Origin: Ramlibacter sp.
GTDB taxonomy: Bacteria > Pseudomonadota > Gammaproteobacteria > Burkholderiales > Burkholderiaceae_C
Length of the DNA stretch: 46,818 nt
Direction of reading: 5' to 3'
Assembly: GCF_029866045.1 (NCBI RefSeq)
Contig: NZ_JARXAB010000038.1
Span: 1-46,818 of the forward strand
In this document: in pieces, positions 34,689 to 43,449 of the stretch
Layout of the letters: each line of letters begins with the position of its first letter
Numbering within the stretch: the first letter of the stretch is position 1
The notes under the pieces: generated by a model
Told to the model about the DNA's origin: nothing
The model's input: the letters and a program-made list of their open reading frames with translations, nothing else
Databases searched by the model: none
Made by a program: the position numbers and the translations under genes

Positions 34689-37600
34689 GTTGCCCCCCGG
34701 AGGCGCTTGAACAGGCGCTGTAAAAACAGCAGCACATCGTCCACATAGGTGAACACCACCGGAATCACCAGCAGGCTCAGCACGGTCGAGGTGATCAGGC
34801 CGCCGATCACCGCGATTGCCATCGGCGAGCGAAAACTCGGGTCTGCTGTGCCCCAGCCGATGGCAATCGGCAGCATGCCCGCGCCCATGGCGATGGTGGT
34901 CATGATGATGGGCCGCGCCCGCTTGTGACAAGCGTCCATCAGCGCGTCAAAGCGCGAGAGGCCCTGATCGCGGCGCGCAACGATGGCGTACTCCACCAGC
35001 AAGATGGAGTTCTTGGTCGCAATGCCCATGAGCATGATCAGCCCGATGAGGGAGGGCATCGAGAACGACTTTTGCGCCAACAGCAGGCCGACAAACGCGC
35101 CGCCCAGCGCCAGCGGCAGCGCCGCCAGGATGGTGACCGGGTGGAGGAAATCCTTGAACAGCAGCACCAGCACGATGTAGATGCACAGCACGCCGGTGAG
35201 CATGGCCAGACCGAAGCTGGCGAACAGCTCGCCCATCACCTCGGCGTCGCCCACCTCGACCACCTTCACGCCGGCGGGTAGCTGGCGGATGGCAGGAAGC
35301 TCCTGCACCCGCTCGGTGACCTCGCCCAAGGGCAGTCCGGAAAGCTCGACCTCGAAGGTGATGTTGCGCGAGCGGTCGTAGCGGTCGATGAGGGCCGGGC
35401 CGCCGGAGAGCTCGAGCGTCGTGACCTGCCCCAGCATCACCGGCCCTCGGCTGCCCGGCACCGTGAGGCGCTCGAGCACCGACAGGTCGCGTCGGGCTTC
35501 ATCTTCCAGTTTGACCACGATGGGCACCTGGCGCTGCGCGAGGTTCAGCTTGGGCAGCTGCGCGTCGTAGTCGCCCATGGTGGCGATGCGTAGCGTCTCG
35601 CTAATGGCGGCGCTGGTCACGCCCAGATCGGCGGCGCGGGTGAAGTCGGGCCGGGCCACGATCTCGGGCCGGATCAGGCTGGCGCTCGAAGCCACGCTGC
35701 CCAGGCCCGGGATGGTGCGCAGGTCGCGCTCTACGGCGCGAGCGGCGGTGGCCAGGGCCTGCGGGTCCTCGCCGGTGAGCACCAGAACGTACTTTTCGCC
35801 TGAGCCGCCCAGGCCGACTTTGCTGCGAATGCCTGGCACGCCCTCGAGCGCCTGTCGGATGTTGTTCTCGATCGGCTGCTTGCGCGGACGGCTGCCACGC
35901 TCGGCCAGTTGGATGGTGAGTGTGGCTTTGCGTACCTCGGCGGCGCCCGCCGAGGTGAAGGGGTCGCCACCGGCGCTACCGCCGCCGATGGTGGTGTAGA
36001 CGCTCTTCACATGCGCCACGCCCATGAGGCGTTGGCGCGCAACCTCGGCCACCTCTTTGGTTTGCGTGAGGGTGGAGCCCGGCGGAAGCTCGAGGTAGAC
36101 CTGGGTCTGGGAGTTGTCGTCCGGCGGGATGAAGCCAGTGGGCAAGAGCGGAATGAGCGCGATCGAGCCGATGAAGAAGAGGAACGAGAGCGCCATGGTG
36201 ACGACCCGGTGCTTCATGCACCAGCGCGCCGCCACCAAGTAGGCACGCATCCAGCCGGGGTCGCTGCCACCGTGCACCACTGGCCGCAGCAGGTAGGCGG
36301 CCATCATCGGGGTGAGCACACGGGCCACCACCAGGGAGGCGAAGACCGCCAAGGCCGCGGTCCATCCGAACTGCTTGAAGAACTTGCCGGCGATGCCGCT
36401 CATGAAGGCGGTGGGCAGAAAGACCGCGACCAGGGTGAAGGTGGTGGCGATGACCGCCAGGCCGATTTCGTCGGCCGCCTCCATCGCCGCCTGGTAAGGG
36501 CTCTTGCCCATACGCAGGTGACGCACGATGTTCTCGACCTCGACGATCGCGTCGTCGACCAGGATGCCCACCACCAACGAGAGCGCCAGCAGCGTGACGA
36601 CGTTGATCGAAAAACCCAGCAAGTACATGCCGATGAAGGCGGGGATGGCCGACATCGGCAGTGCCACCGCCGAAACAAAGGTGGCGCGGGCGTCGCGCAG
36701 GAACAGCCAGACCACCAGCACCGCCAAGATCGCGCCCTCGTACAGCAGCTTGAGCGAACCGTCGTACTCCTCCTCCACCGGGGTGACGAAGTCGAAGGCC
36801 TGGGTCAGGGTCAGGTCCGGGTGGGCGACCTGAAGGGCCGCCAGTGCCCGGCGTACGCCCTGGCCCACCTCCACCTCGCTCTCGCCCCGGCTGCGGGCCA
36901 CTTCGAAGCCGACCACCGGTTTGCCGTCCAACATGGCGGCGGCGCGCGGCTCGGCGACCGTATCCCGGACGGTGGCCACGTCCTGCAACTCGACCCGGCG
37001 GTTGCCCGAGAGCGCAATCTCGATCCGGCCGACCTCCTGCGCGGAGCGCACGGTGGCCAGGGTGCGCACGGGTTGCTCGCCGCCGCCGAGATCGGTGCGG
37101 CCGCCGGTGCTTTCGAGCTGCATCTGGCGCAGCGCGCGGGAGACCTCGGCCGCGGTCACGCCCAGGGCCTGCAGTCGCTGCGGATCGAGCGCGACCTGCA
37201 CGATGCGGTTGACGCCGCCGACCCGGGTGACCGCGCCCACGCCCTTGACCGCCAGCAGCTTGCGCGAGATCTCGTTGTCGACGAACCAGGACAGGGCCTC
37301 GTCGTCCATGCTGGGGGAGGCGATGGCGTAGGCCAGCACCGGCTGGCCGGCGAGGTTGAGCTTGCTGATGACCGGGTCGCGCAGGTCGGCGGGCAGGTCG
37401 GCGCGGATGCCGGCCACCGCGGAGCGCACATCGTCGACCGCTTCCTGTACGGGCTTCTCGAGCCGGAACTCGGCGATCAGGGTGGCGGTGCCGTCCTGGG
37501 CCTTGGTGGTGATGTGCTTGAGGCCCTGGATAGTGGCCAGGGCGTTCTCGATCTTGCGGGCGACGTCGGTTTCCATCTGTCCGGGCGAGGCGCCCGGCAG

Positions 37601-37750
37601 CACGGCGGTCACGCTGACCGTGGGCAGGTCGATGTCGGGGAAGTTCTGCACCTTCATCGCCTTGAAGCCGAGAAGCCCGGCGAAAGTCAGGAGCACGAAC
37701 AGCATCACGGCCGCAATCGGGTTGCGGATGGACCAGGCGGAGACGTTCAT
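34685..37750 (-). CDS. RND efflux pump inner-membrane subunit (HAE1 family)
   Basis: A 1021-residue proton-driven exporter subunit with 12 membrane helices and two large periplasmic domains. The N-terminus (MNVSAWSIRNPIAAVMLFVLLTFAG) is the first helix. The proton-relay pair D399-D400 lies in LVVGILVDDAIVEVEN. PGASPGQMETDVARKIENAL and a C-terminal half with LGGAFVGLLLAQKSFSMPSLIGLIMLMGIATKN complete the family pattern. HAE1 pumps expel drugs and other hydrophobic compounds, and the Asp pair argues against the heavy-metal CzcA branch. It is the third gene after the outer-membrane factor and the adaptor. The start at 37750 is chosen over a low-complexity upstream extension. Confidence 0.94.
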   Translation of the reverse strand: MNVSAWSIRNPIAAVMLFVLLTFAGLLGFKAMKVQNFPDIDLPTVSVTAVLPGASPGQMETDVARKIENALATIQGLKHITTKAQDGTATLIAEFRLEKPVQEAVDDVRSAVAGIRADLPADLRDPVISKLNLAGQPVLAYAIASPSMDDEALSWFVDNEISRKLLAVKGVGAVTRVGGVNRIVQVALDPQRLQALGVTAAEVSRALRQMQLESTGGRTDLGGGEQPVRTLATVRSAQEVGRIEIALSGNRRVELQDVATVRDTVAEPRAAAMLDGKPVVGFEVARSRGESEVEVGQGVRRALAALQVAHPDLTLTQAFDFVTPVEEEYDGSLKLLYEGAILAVLVVWLFLRDARATFVSAVALPMSAIPAFIGMYLLGFSINVVTLLALSLVVGILVDDAIVEVENIVRHLRMGKSPYQAAMEAADEIGLAVIATTFTLVAVFLPTAFMSGIAGKFFKQFGWTAALAVFASLVVARVLTPMMAAYLLRPVVHGGSDPGWMRAYLVAARWCMKHRVVTMALSFLFFIGSIALIPLLPTGFIPPDDNSQTQVYLELPPGSTLTQTKEVAEVARQRLMGVAHVKSVYTTIGGGSAGGDPFTSAGAAEVRKATLTIQLAERGSRPRKQPIENNIRQALEGVPGIRSKVGLGGSGEKYVLVLTGEDPQALATAARAVERDLRTIPGLGSVASSASLIRPEIVARPDFTRAADLGVTSAAISETLRIATMGDYDAQLPKLNLAQRQVPIVVKLEDEARRDLSVLERLTVPGSRGPVMLGQVTTLELSGGPALIDRYDRSRNITFEVELSGLPLGEVTERVQELPAIRQLPAGVKVVEVGDAEVMGELFASFGLAMLTGVLCIYIVLVLLFKDFLHPVTILAALPLALGGAFVGLLLAQKSFSMPSLIGLIMLMGIATKNSILLVEYAIVARRDQGLSRFDALMDACHKRARPIIMTTIAMGAGMLPIAIGWGTADPSFRSPMAIAVIGGLITSTVLSLLVIPVVFTYVDDVLLFLQRLFKRLRGAT

Positions 37751-37769
37751 CGTAAGAGGCTCCGGCGGG

Positions 37770-39038
37770 TCACTTGGACGCGGCCGACGGAGCGGCGCGC
37801 GGCGGGCTTGGCGGCGCGCTGGCGCGTGCGGCGGAGGCCGGAGCGGCGCTGGTGGCGCTCGCGGGCACGGGCGCAGATGCCGAGGCCGCAGCGGGTGCCA
37901 CCCGAACCAGATCACCGTCGGAGAGGAAGCTGCCGCCCGAGGCGACGATGCGGGCGCTGGCGTCGAGTCCGCTGGTGACCTCGACCCGGTCGCCGACCAC
38001 GCGGCCTACCTGCACCTTGACGGCGGCGACCCGGTCGCCCTCGCCCAGGCGCATCACGTAGCTGAAGCCATCGCGCACCACCAGCGCGGTCTGTGGCACG
38101 GTGAGCGCGTTGCTGGCGCCCAGCTGGAACTCGCCGCGGGCGAACATGCCGGCCATGGCGCGCGCCGGCTGGCCCGGCGATGCCACCGGCGTGACGTCGA
38201 CATAGACCACGCCGTTGCGGGTCTGCGGGTCGACGGTGGGGCCGATGGTGCGCACCCGGCCGCGCAGCTGCGTGCCAGATGCGGCGATGACAGTGGCCAA
38301 CGTGCCCGGGCCGATCCGCCCCAGCTCGGCGCTGGTGACCTCGGCCCGCCACTCCAGACGCCCCTGGCGGATCAGGCGGAATAGCTCGGTGCCATTTCCG
38401 ACCACCGCGCCGACGGTGGCGTTGCGTGCGGAGATGATGCCGTCGTCGGGCGCGAGCACCCGGGACTGCGACAGGCGCACCGCCTGGGACTCGTAGTTGG
38501 CCCGTGCCGCCTGCACCCGGGCTTGGGCCGTTTTTTCCGCGGTGAGGTACTGGTTGATTTGCGACGCTGACATCGCGCCCGAGGGCTGCAGCACCCGGGC
38601 CCGCTCGGCGTTGGCGGCGGCTTCTGCGGCAGCGGCCTCGGCCTCGGCCACCGAAGCGCGGGCTTGGGCTGCGGCCGCGTCCAGGCTCTCGGTGGCGAAC
38701 ACCGCCAGGACCTGGCCTTTCTTGACCACATCGCCGACGCTGGCGCGTACTTCGACCAGGCGCTGCCCGCCGGCCTCGGAGCCAATGCTGGCCTCCTGCC
38801 AGGCCGCCAGGCTGCCGTTGGCCGCCAGTGCAATCGGTACGCTGCCTCGCTGGGGCGTGACCGCGCTCACGGTGAGCGCAGGCCGGGGGGCGGACGCGCC
38901 CGCTTTCTTGTCCTGGGCGGTGGCAAGGAAAGCGGCGGCCGTCGCAGCCAAGCCGGCGGCGCCGAGCACCAGCAGGCGACGGGCGCGGGTGCGTGAGAAG
39001 GCGTTGGAGGTGGCGTTGAAGAAGGGCTCGGGTTTCAT
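37770..39038 (-). CDS. RND efflux periplasmic adaptor (membrane fusion protein)
   Basis: A 422-residue adaptor linking the RND pump to the outer-membrane factor. A membrane or signal segment lies at about 21-42 (RRLLVLGAAGLAATAAAFLATAQ). The lipoyl/barrel-sandwich part reads SIGSEAGGQRLVEVRASVGDVVKKGQVLAVF, and a coiled-coil hairpin (about 105-165, Ala/Glu/Arg-rich) follows. Beta-barrel strands contain APDDGIISARNATVGAVV and TVDPQTRNGVVYVDV. The last 45 residues are almost only Ala, Ser and Pro, an unusual tail for the family. It lies between the outer-membrane and pump genes, 19 bases before the pump start. Confidence 0.92.
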   Translation of the reverse strand: MKPEPFFNATSNAFSRTRARRLLVLGAAGLAATAAAFLATAQDKKAGASAPRPALTVSAVTPQRGSVPIALAANGSLAAWQEASIGSEAGGQRLVEVRASVGDVVKKGQVLAVFATESLDAAAAQARASVAEAEAAAAEAAANAERARVLQPSGAMSASQINQYLTAEKTAQARVQAARANYESQAVRLSQSRVLAPDDGIISARNATVGAVVGNGTELFRLIRQGRLEWRAEVTSAELGRIGPGTLATVIAASGTQLRGRVRTIGPTVDPQTRNGVVYVDVTPVASPGQPARAMAGMFARGEFQLGASNALTVPQTALVVRDGFSYVMRLGEGDRVAAVKVQVGRVVGDRVEVTSGLDASARIVASGGSFLSDGDLVRVAPAAASASAPVPASATSAAPASAARASAPPSPPRAAPSAASK

Positions 39039-39097
39039 GGGCGGGTGCTGGAGATTCGGCATTCGGGGGTCCGGGCAGGCGACGCTCAAGCCTTGGA

Positions 39098-40603
39098 TCA
39101 AGGCTTGGAAGGCGCCAAAGCAGAAGCAGGCGAGGGCGATGCAGCGGATGCCGGCTCCCAGCCGCCACCAGCGGCGCGGTACAGGGCGATCCAGCCGTCT
39201 TGCATCTCACGTTGCAACTGCACCAGGGCGGTTTCGGCGGCCAGCAGGTTGCGGCGAGCGTCCTCCAGCTCGACCAAGCTGGCCAGGCCGTTGCGGTGAC
39301 GGGTCTCGGTGGCCTCGAAGGAGGCGCGGTAGCCCTCGGCGGCGGCGCGGGCATCCGCGCTGCGGCCGCGCGCGGCTTCCAGTGCCAGCAGGGCCTGCTC
39401 CACCTCCTGGACTGCGCGGCGGGTCTGTGCCTGGTAGTGCGATACCGCCTCTTCGTAGCGGGCCTGGGCCGCTTCGACGTTGGCCACTCGCCGTCCGGCG
39501 TCGAAGATGGGCAGGGTGAGACTGAGTGGGCCCAGCGACCAGGTTTGGGCGTTGGTTTCGCTGCCGGACATGCGCACGCCGCCAGCGGCGACGCTGCCGC
39601 CCAGCGTCAGTCGGGGGTAGCGGTCGGCCTGGGCCGCGCCGATGTCGGCGGCGGCGGCGGCCACTGAGCGGTCGGCCTGGACCAGGTCCGGCCGCTGCGC
39701 CAGCACCTGGGCCGGGACGGCTGACACCGCGAACAGAGGCGCGCTGGCCAGCGCGGTCATGGCGGCGACCGGCTCCGCCGGCACCGGCCCGGCCTGGCGT
39801 ACCAGGCGCGCGCGGAAGGCCTCGGGCGACTGCGCCGTCATGGCCGCCAGGGCCTGCTGCTGGCTGTCGCACTGCGCCTGCTGTTGGCGCAGGCGGGCGG
39901 CGGCCTCGGCGGCGCTGGCGCGGGCCAGGGCGGCAGTGGCCGGCGCGGTAAAGCCGGCTGCTGCCGAGGCCTGCACCAGCCGCGCCGTCTCGGTGCGGGA
40001 GGCCGCGTCTCGCACGGCCAGCGCGCGCTGGCTTTCGCAGTTGCGCCAGCCCAGGTAGGCCGATGCCGTCTCGGCGGCCACGCTGACCCGGGCCTCGTGC
40101 CAACTGGCATCGGCCGCGGCCAGCCGGGCGTCGGCTGCTTCGCGACCGGCGCGGCTAGCGCCGAACAGGTCGATCTCCCAACTGGCTTGCAGGCCCGCTT
40201 GGGCCACTGTGCTGGCCGGCAGCAGGAGGTTGGTGTTGCTTCGGGTGGCCGAGACGCTGCCGTCTACTCGCGGCTGATTGGCGGCGCCCGCTGCCACCCG
40301 CGTGGCGCGGGCCTGGACCAGACGGCTGCGGGCAGAGGCCAGGCTGGGCGAGGCCTGCTGCGCAGCGTCGACCAGTTCAGACAGCAGCGGGTCGTTCCAC
40401 TGTTTCCACCAGGCAGACAACTGGCCGACCTGGCCGCCGTGGGGCATGGGCGGCAGCTCGGTTTGCCACCGTGTGGGCGGACTGACTGCTGCAGGCGGGG
40501 CGGGCGGAGTGAGCGAGGCGCAGCCCGAAAGAGCCGCGCATAGTGTGGCGGACAGCGCTGCGGAGTGCGCGAGGGCGGCGTCGCCGCGGCGTCGAAGGGT
40601 CAT
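39098..40603 (-). CDS. Outer-membrane efflux lipoprotein, NodT family
   Basis: A 501-residue TolC-like channel subunit. The signal peptide ends in a lipobox (AALSGCASL), so the mature protein is acylated at the Cys and anchored in the outer membrane. Two OEP repeats follow, each with long Ala/Arg-rich helices, for example SPSLASARSRLVQARATRVAAGAA and FDAGRRVANVEAAQARYEEAVSHYQ. QRPDLVQADRSVAAAAADIGAAQADRYPRLTLGG is the family hallmark. It starts 23 bases after the glnE stop, so the pump operon may be transcribed from the glnE promoter or from one inside glnE. Confidence 0.93.
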   Translation of the reverse strand: MTLRRRGDAALAHSAALSATLCAALSGCASLTPPAPPAAVSPPTRWQTELPPMPHGGQVGQLSAWWKQWNDPLLSELVDAAQQASPSLASARSRLVQARATRVAAGAANQPRVDGSVSATRSNTNLLLPASTVAQAGLQASWEIDLFGASRAGREAADARLAAADASWHEARVSVAAETASAYLGWRNCESQRALAVRDAASRTETARLVQASAAAGFTAPATAALARASAAEAAARLRQQQAQCDSQQQALAAMTAQSPEAFRARLVRQAGPVPAEPVAAMTALASAPLFAVSAVPAQVLAQRPDLVQADRSVAAAAADIGAAQADRYPRLTLGGSVAAGGVRMSGSETNAQTWSLGPLSLTLPIFDAGRRVANVEAAQARYEEAVSHYQAQTRRAVQEVEQALLALEAARGRSADARAAAEGYRASFEATETRHRNGLASLVELEDARRNLLAAETALVQLQREMQDGWIALYRAAGGGWEPASAASPSPASALAPSKP

Positions 40604-40626
40604 GGGGTGCGGATTATTCGGGGGAA

Positions 40627-43449
40627 TCAAGCAATTGTGTGTGTGGCACTTCCGGCCGGCACATCGAAGACCGCTTGCCAGAGGGCCAGCACCGCCGCTT
40701 GGTCGGTGGCCAGCTGGACCTGGGGCACTTGGGTGGGGCGTTCGTTGAGGCGCGCCTCGTGCTGGGCGCGGCGCAGGTTGCGATAGGCGTCGGCGGCGTC
40801 CCGGCCCACGCCCTCTGGCAGAAGCCCTGCGGCCTCGGCGCGCTGCAGGAGGGCAATGTTGCCGACGTTGGGCACCAGTTCCGGGTAACGCCTGGCCTGG
40901 GCCAGCACCAGGAATTGCACCGCGAACTCGGCGTCGACCATCCCGCCTGCGCTGTGCTTGACGTCGAACAGTCCCTCCGGCACCGGCCGCGCCTGGGCCA
41001 CCCGCTTGCGCATGCCGACGATCTCGGCCCGCAGCGCGGCCTCGTCGCGGTCGGCGGTGATCACCGCCTCGCGCACCGCGTCAAAGCGCGCCGCCAGCGC
41101 GGCCTCGCCCATGACGAAGCGGGCCCGTGTCATGGCCTGGTGCTCCCAGGTCCAGGCGGTGTTGCTGCCTCGGTTTTGCTGGTAGTCGGCATAGGCGCCA
41201 ATGCGGGTCACCAGCAGGCCGGAGTTGCCATTGGGGCGCAGCGCGGTGTCAATCTCATAGAGCTCGCCCTCGCCGGTCTTGGTGGTGAGCCAGTTGATCA
41301 ATTTGCGGGCGAAACCGGCATAGACCTCGGGCGCGTTTTCGTCTTCGTCGTCGTAGACAAAGACGATGTCCAGGTCGCTGCCGTAGCCCAGCTCCTTGCC
41401 GCCGAGCTTGCCGTAGGCGATGACCGCGAAGCGGGGCACCTCGCGGTGCCGATGGCGCAGGCGGGCCCAGCACCAGCGGGCGGTGACGCGCAGCACCGCG
41501 TCGGCCAAGGCACTGAGGTCGTCGGCCACCTGTTCCACCGTGAGGCAGCCCTCGGTGTCCCGGGCCAGAGTGCGGAACACCTCGCCGTGGTGGGCGCGCC
41601 GCAGCAGGTCCAGCAGGGCCTCCTCATCGTCCTGGCCAGTGCGGGCCAGCGCAACCCGGCGCTGCTCGAGCTCCTGCTCGAAGACCTCGGGTTCGAAGCG
41701 TTCCTCCAGCAGGCGGTCGCCGGCAAGCTCGTCGATGACGCCGGGGTGCTTGAGCAGGTAGCGTGCTGGCCACTTGGCGGCACCCAGCACCCGCAGCAGG
41801 CGCTCGTGCACCGCGGGCCGCTCGACCAGCAACGCCAGGTAGCTCTCGCGGCGCAGCAGCGGCTCGATCCAGTCGGCCATTCGCAGGGCCGCCTCCTCGG
41901 TCACCCGGCCTTCCATCAGCCATTGGGCGGTACGCGCCACCAGGCGGGCGAGCCGGGACCGCGCGTCGTCCCGCAGGGCCAGCACCCGCGGGTGCTCGCG
42001 CCAGGCGGCGACCCGCAGGGCCAGCTGGGGGGGCAGCTGCAGGGCGATGGCATCGAGGTCGATGTCGGCGCCAGCGCCAAAGCTGCCCTCGCTGCCGGTG
42101 GCCACCCGGCAGCCCTTGCAGTCGTCCGAGGGCCCCAATAGGGTGTCGAACTCCTGGGCCACCAGCTCACGGTGGGCGTCCAGGGCGCTGAGGAAGTCGC
42201 GGCATTGGTCAAAGCCCATGGTGCGGGCGATCCAGGCCAAGTCACAGCCGGCGCCGCCGCCCTCCGGCATGTCGGCGGCATCCGCGCACGGATCGTCGCT
42301 GCAGTCCGTCGGCAGCACATGGGTCTGCTGGTCGTCCAGGTACTGGATGCGGTGCTCGACCCGGCGCAGAAAGACATAGGCCTGTGCCAGCGCCTGGGCC
42401 GTCTCCGCGGGCATCAGTCCGGCGGCGGCCAGGCGGGGCAGGGCGTCGAGGGTGGGGCGAGTCCGCAGCTCCGGGAACTGCCCGCCGCGCACCACCTGCA
42501 GCAGTTGCACGATGAACTCGATTTCGCGAATGCCCCCACGCGAGAGCTTGACGTCATTGGCCCGCTCGGGCCGGCCGGCGCTGCGCCGGCTGGCATGCTC
42601 GCGGATCTGCCGGTGCAGGCTGCGCAAGGACTCGAACACGCCGTAGTCCAGGTAGCGACGGAAGACGAAGGGCAGCACCACCCCGCGCAGGGCCCGCGCG
42701 CTGCCATCTGCCACCGCCGCGCGCGGTGCGACCACGCGGCTCTTGAGCCAGGCAAAGCGCTCCCACTCGCGCCCCTGCACCTGCAGGTAGTCCTCCAGCG
42801 CCCCCAGGGGCACCGCCGGCGGTCCGGAGTTGCCGTGGGGCCGCAGCGCCAGATCGATGCGAAACACAAAGCCGTGTTCCGTGACATCGGCCACCAGGGC
42901 GTGGATTCGCTTGACGCAACGCGCGAAGTATTCATGGTTGGAGATGCTTGCGCGGCCTGCGGCGTCTCCTGCGGTCTCGCCGTCTTCCTCGTAAAGGTAG
43001 ATCAGGTCGATGTCGCTCGAGACATTGAGCTCGCGCGCCCCCAGCTTGCCCATGCCCACCACCCAGAGTCGGGCGCGGCCACCGCCGGCAGCCACCGGCA
43101 TGCCGTGTACGGCATTGAGTTGCCCGAAGGCCTCCTCGCAGGCGCGGTCCAGTGCGATCTCGGCCAGCGCGGTGACGGTTTGGGTGACATCGGCCAGCGG
43201 CGCGCCCTGCTCGCAGTCGAGGGTCACCAGGCGTTCCAGCACCAGTTGGCGCAGCACGCGCAGCGCAGCGCCGGTGTCGTGGCCGCGACCGCGCAGCCCT
43301 TCGTAGGTGGCCTCCATGCCGGCGCGCGTGGGCACACCCGCCGGCAGCAGACCCAGCTCCTGCGCGTAGCGCCGCCGCAGGCGCTGAACAAAGCGCGAGC
43401 GGCCAGCCAGCCCGGGGGTGATAATTCCTGCCACTTGCTGTGTTTCCAT
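40627..43449 (-). CDS. glnE: Glutamine synthetase adenylyltransferase/adenylyl-removing enzyme
   Basis: GlnE adds and removes AMP on glutamine synthetase to match its activity to nitrogen supply, under PII control. The product is 940 residues, the usual size, with two nucleotidyltransferase domains. The N-terminal adenylyl-removase domain shows GKLGARELNVSSDIDLIYLYEEDGE and FRIDLALRPHGNSGP. The C-terminal adenylyltransferase shows GKLGGKELGYGSDLDIVFVYDDEDEN and YEIDTALRPNGNSGLL. SRGGIREIEFIVQLLQ and SAGGMVDAEFAVQFLVLAQ are the linked helical blocks. Both Asp-x-Asp metal sites are intact. The ATG at 43449 overlaps the divergent yhdP-like ATG in one CATG, and no clear ribosome-binding site precedes either. 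Confidence 0.96.
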   Translation of the reverse strand: METQQVAGIITPGLAGRSRFVQRLRRRYAQELGLLPAGVPTRAGMEATYEGLRGRGHDTGAALRVLRQLVLERLVTLDCEQGAPLADVTQTVTALAEIALDRACEEAFGQLNAVHGMPVAAGGGRARLWVVGMGKLGARELNVSSDIDLIYLYEEDGETAGDAAGRASISNHEYFARCVKRIHALVADVTEHGFVFRIDLALRPHGNSGPPAVPLGALEDYLQVQGREWERFAWLKSRVVAPRAAVADGSARALRGVVLPFVFRRYLDYGVFESLRSLHRQIREHASRRSAGRPERANDVKLSRGGIREIEFIVQLLQVVRGGQFPELRTRPTLDALPRLAAAGLMPAETAQALAQAYVFLRRVEHRIQYLDDQQTHVLPTDCSDDPCADAADMPEGGGAGCDLAWIARTMGFDQCRDFLSALDAHRELVAQEFDTLLGPSDDCKGCRVATGSEGSFGAGADIDLDAIALQLPPQLALRVAAWREHPRVLALRDDARSRLARLVARTAQWLMEGRVTEEAALRMADWIEPLLRRESYLALLVERPAVHERLLRVLGAAKWPARYLLKHPGVIDELAGDRLLEERFEPEVFEQELEQRRVALARTGQDDEEALLDLLRRAHHGEVFRTLARDTEGCLTVEQVADDLSALADAVLRVTARWCWARLRHRHREVPRFAVIAYGKLGGKELGYGSDLDIVFVYDDEDENAPEVYAGFARKLINWLTTKTGEGELYEIDTALRPNGNSGLLVTRIGAYADYQQNRGSNTAWTWEHQAMTRARFVMGEAALAARFDAVREAVITADRDEAALRAEIVGMRKRVAQARPVPEGLFDVKHSAGGMVDAEFAVQFLVLAQARRYPELVPNVGNIALLQRAEAAGLLPEGVGRDAADAYRNLRRAQHEARLNERPTQVPQVQLATDQAAVLALWQAVFDVPAGSATHTIA

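Noticed and set aside
35909..37978. Plus-strand open frame of 689 codons antisense to the RND pump
   Set aside because: His/Asp/Gly-rich low-complexity translation typical of a GC-rich reverse frame; the pump gene on the other strand is unmistakable.
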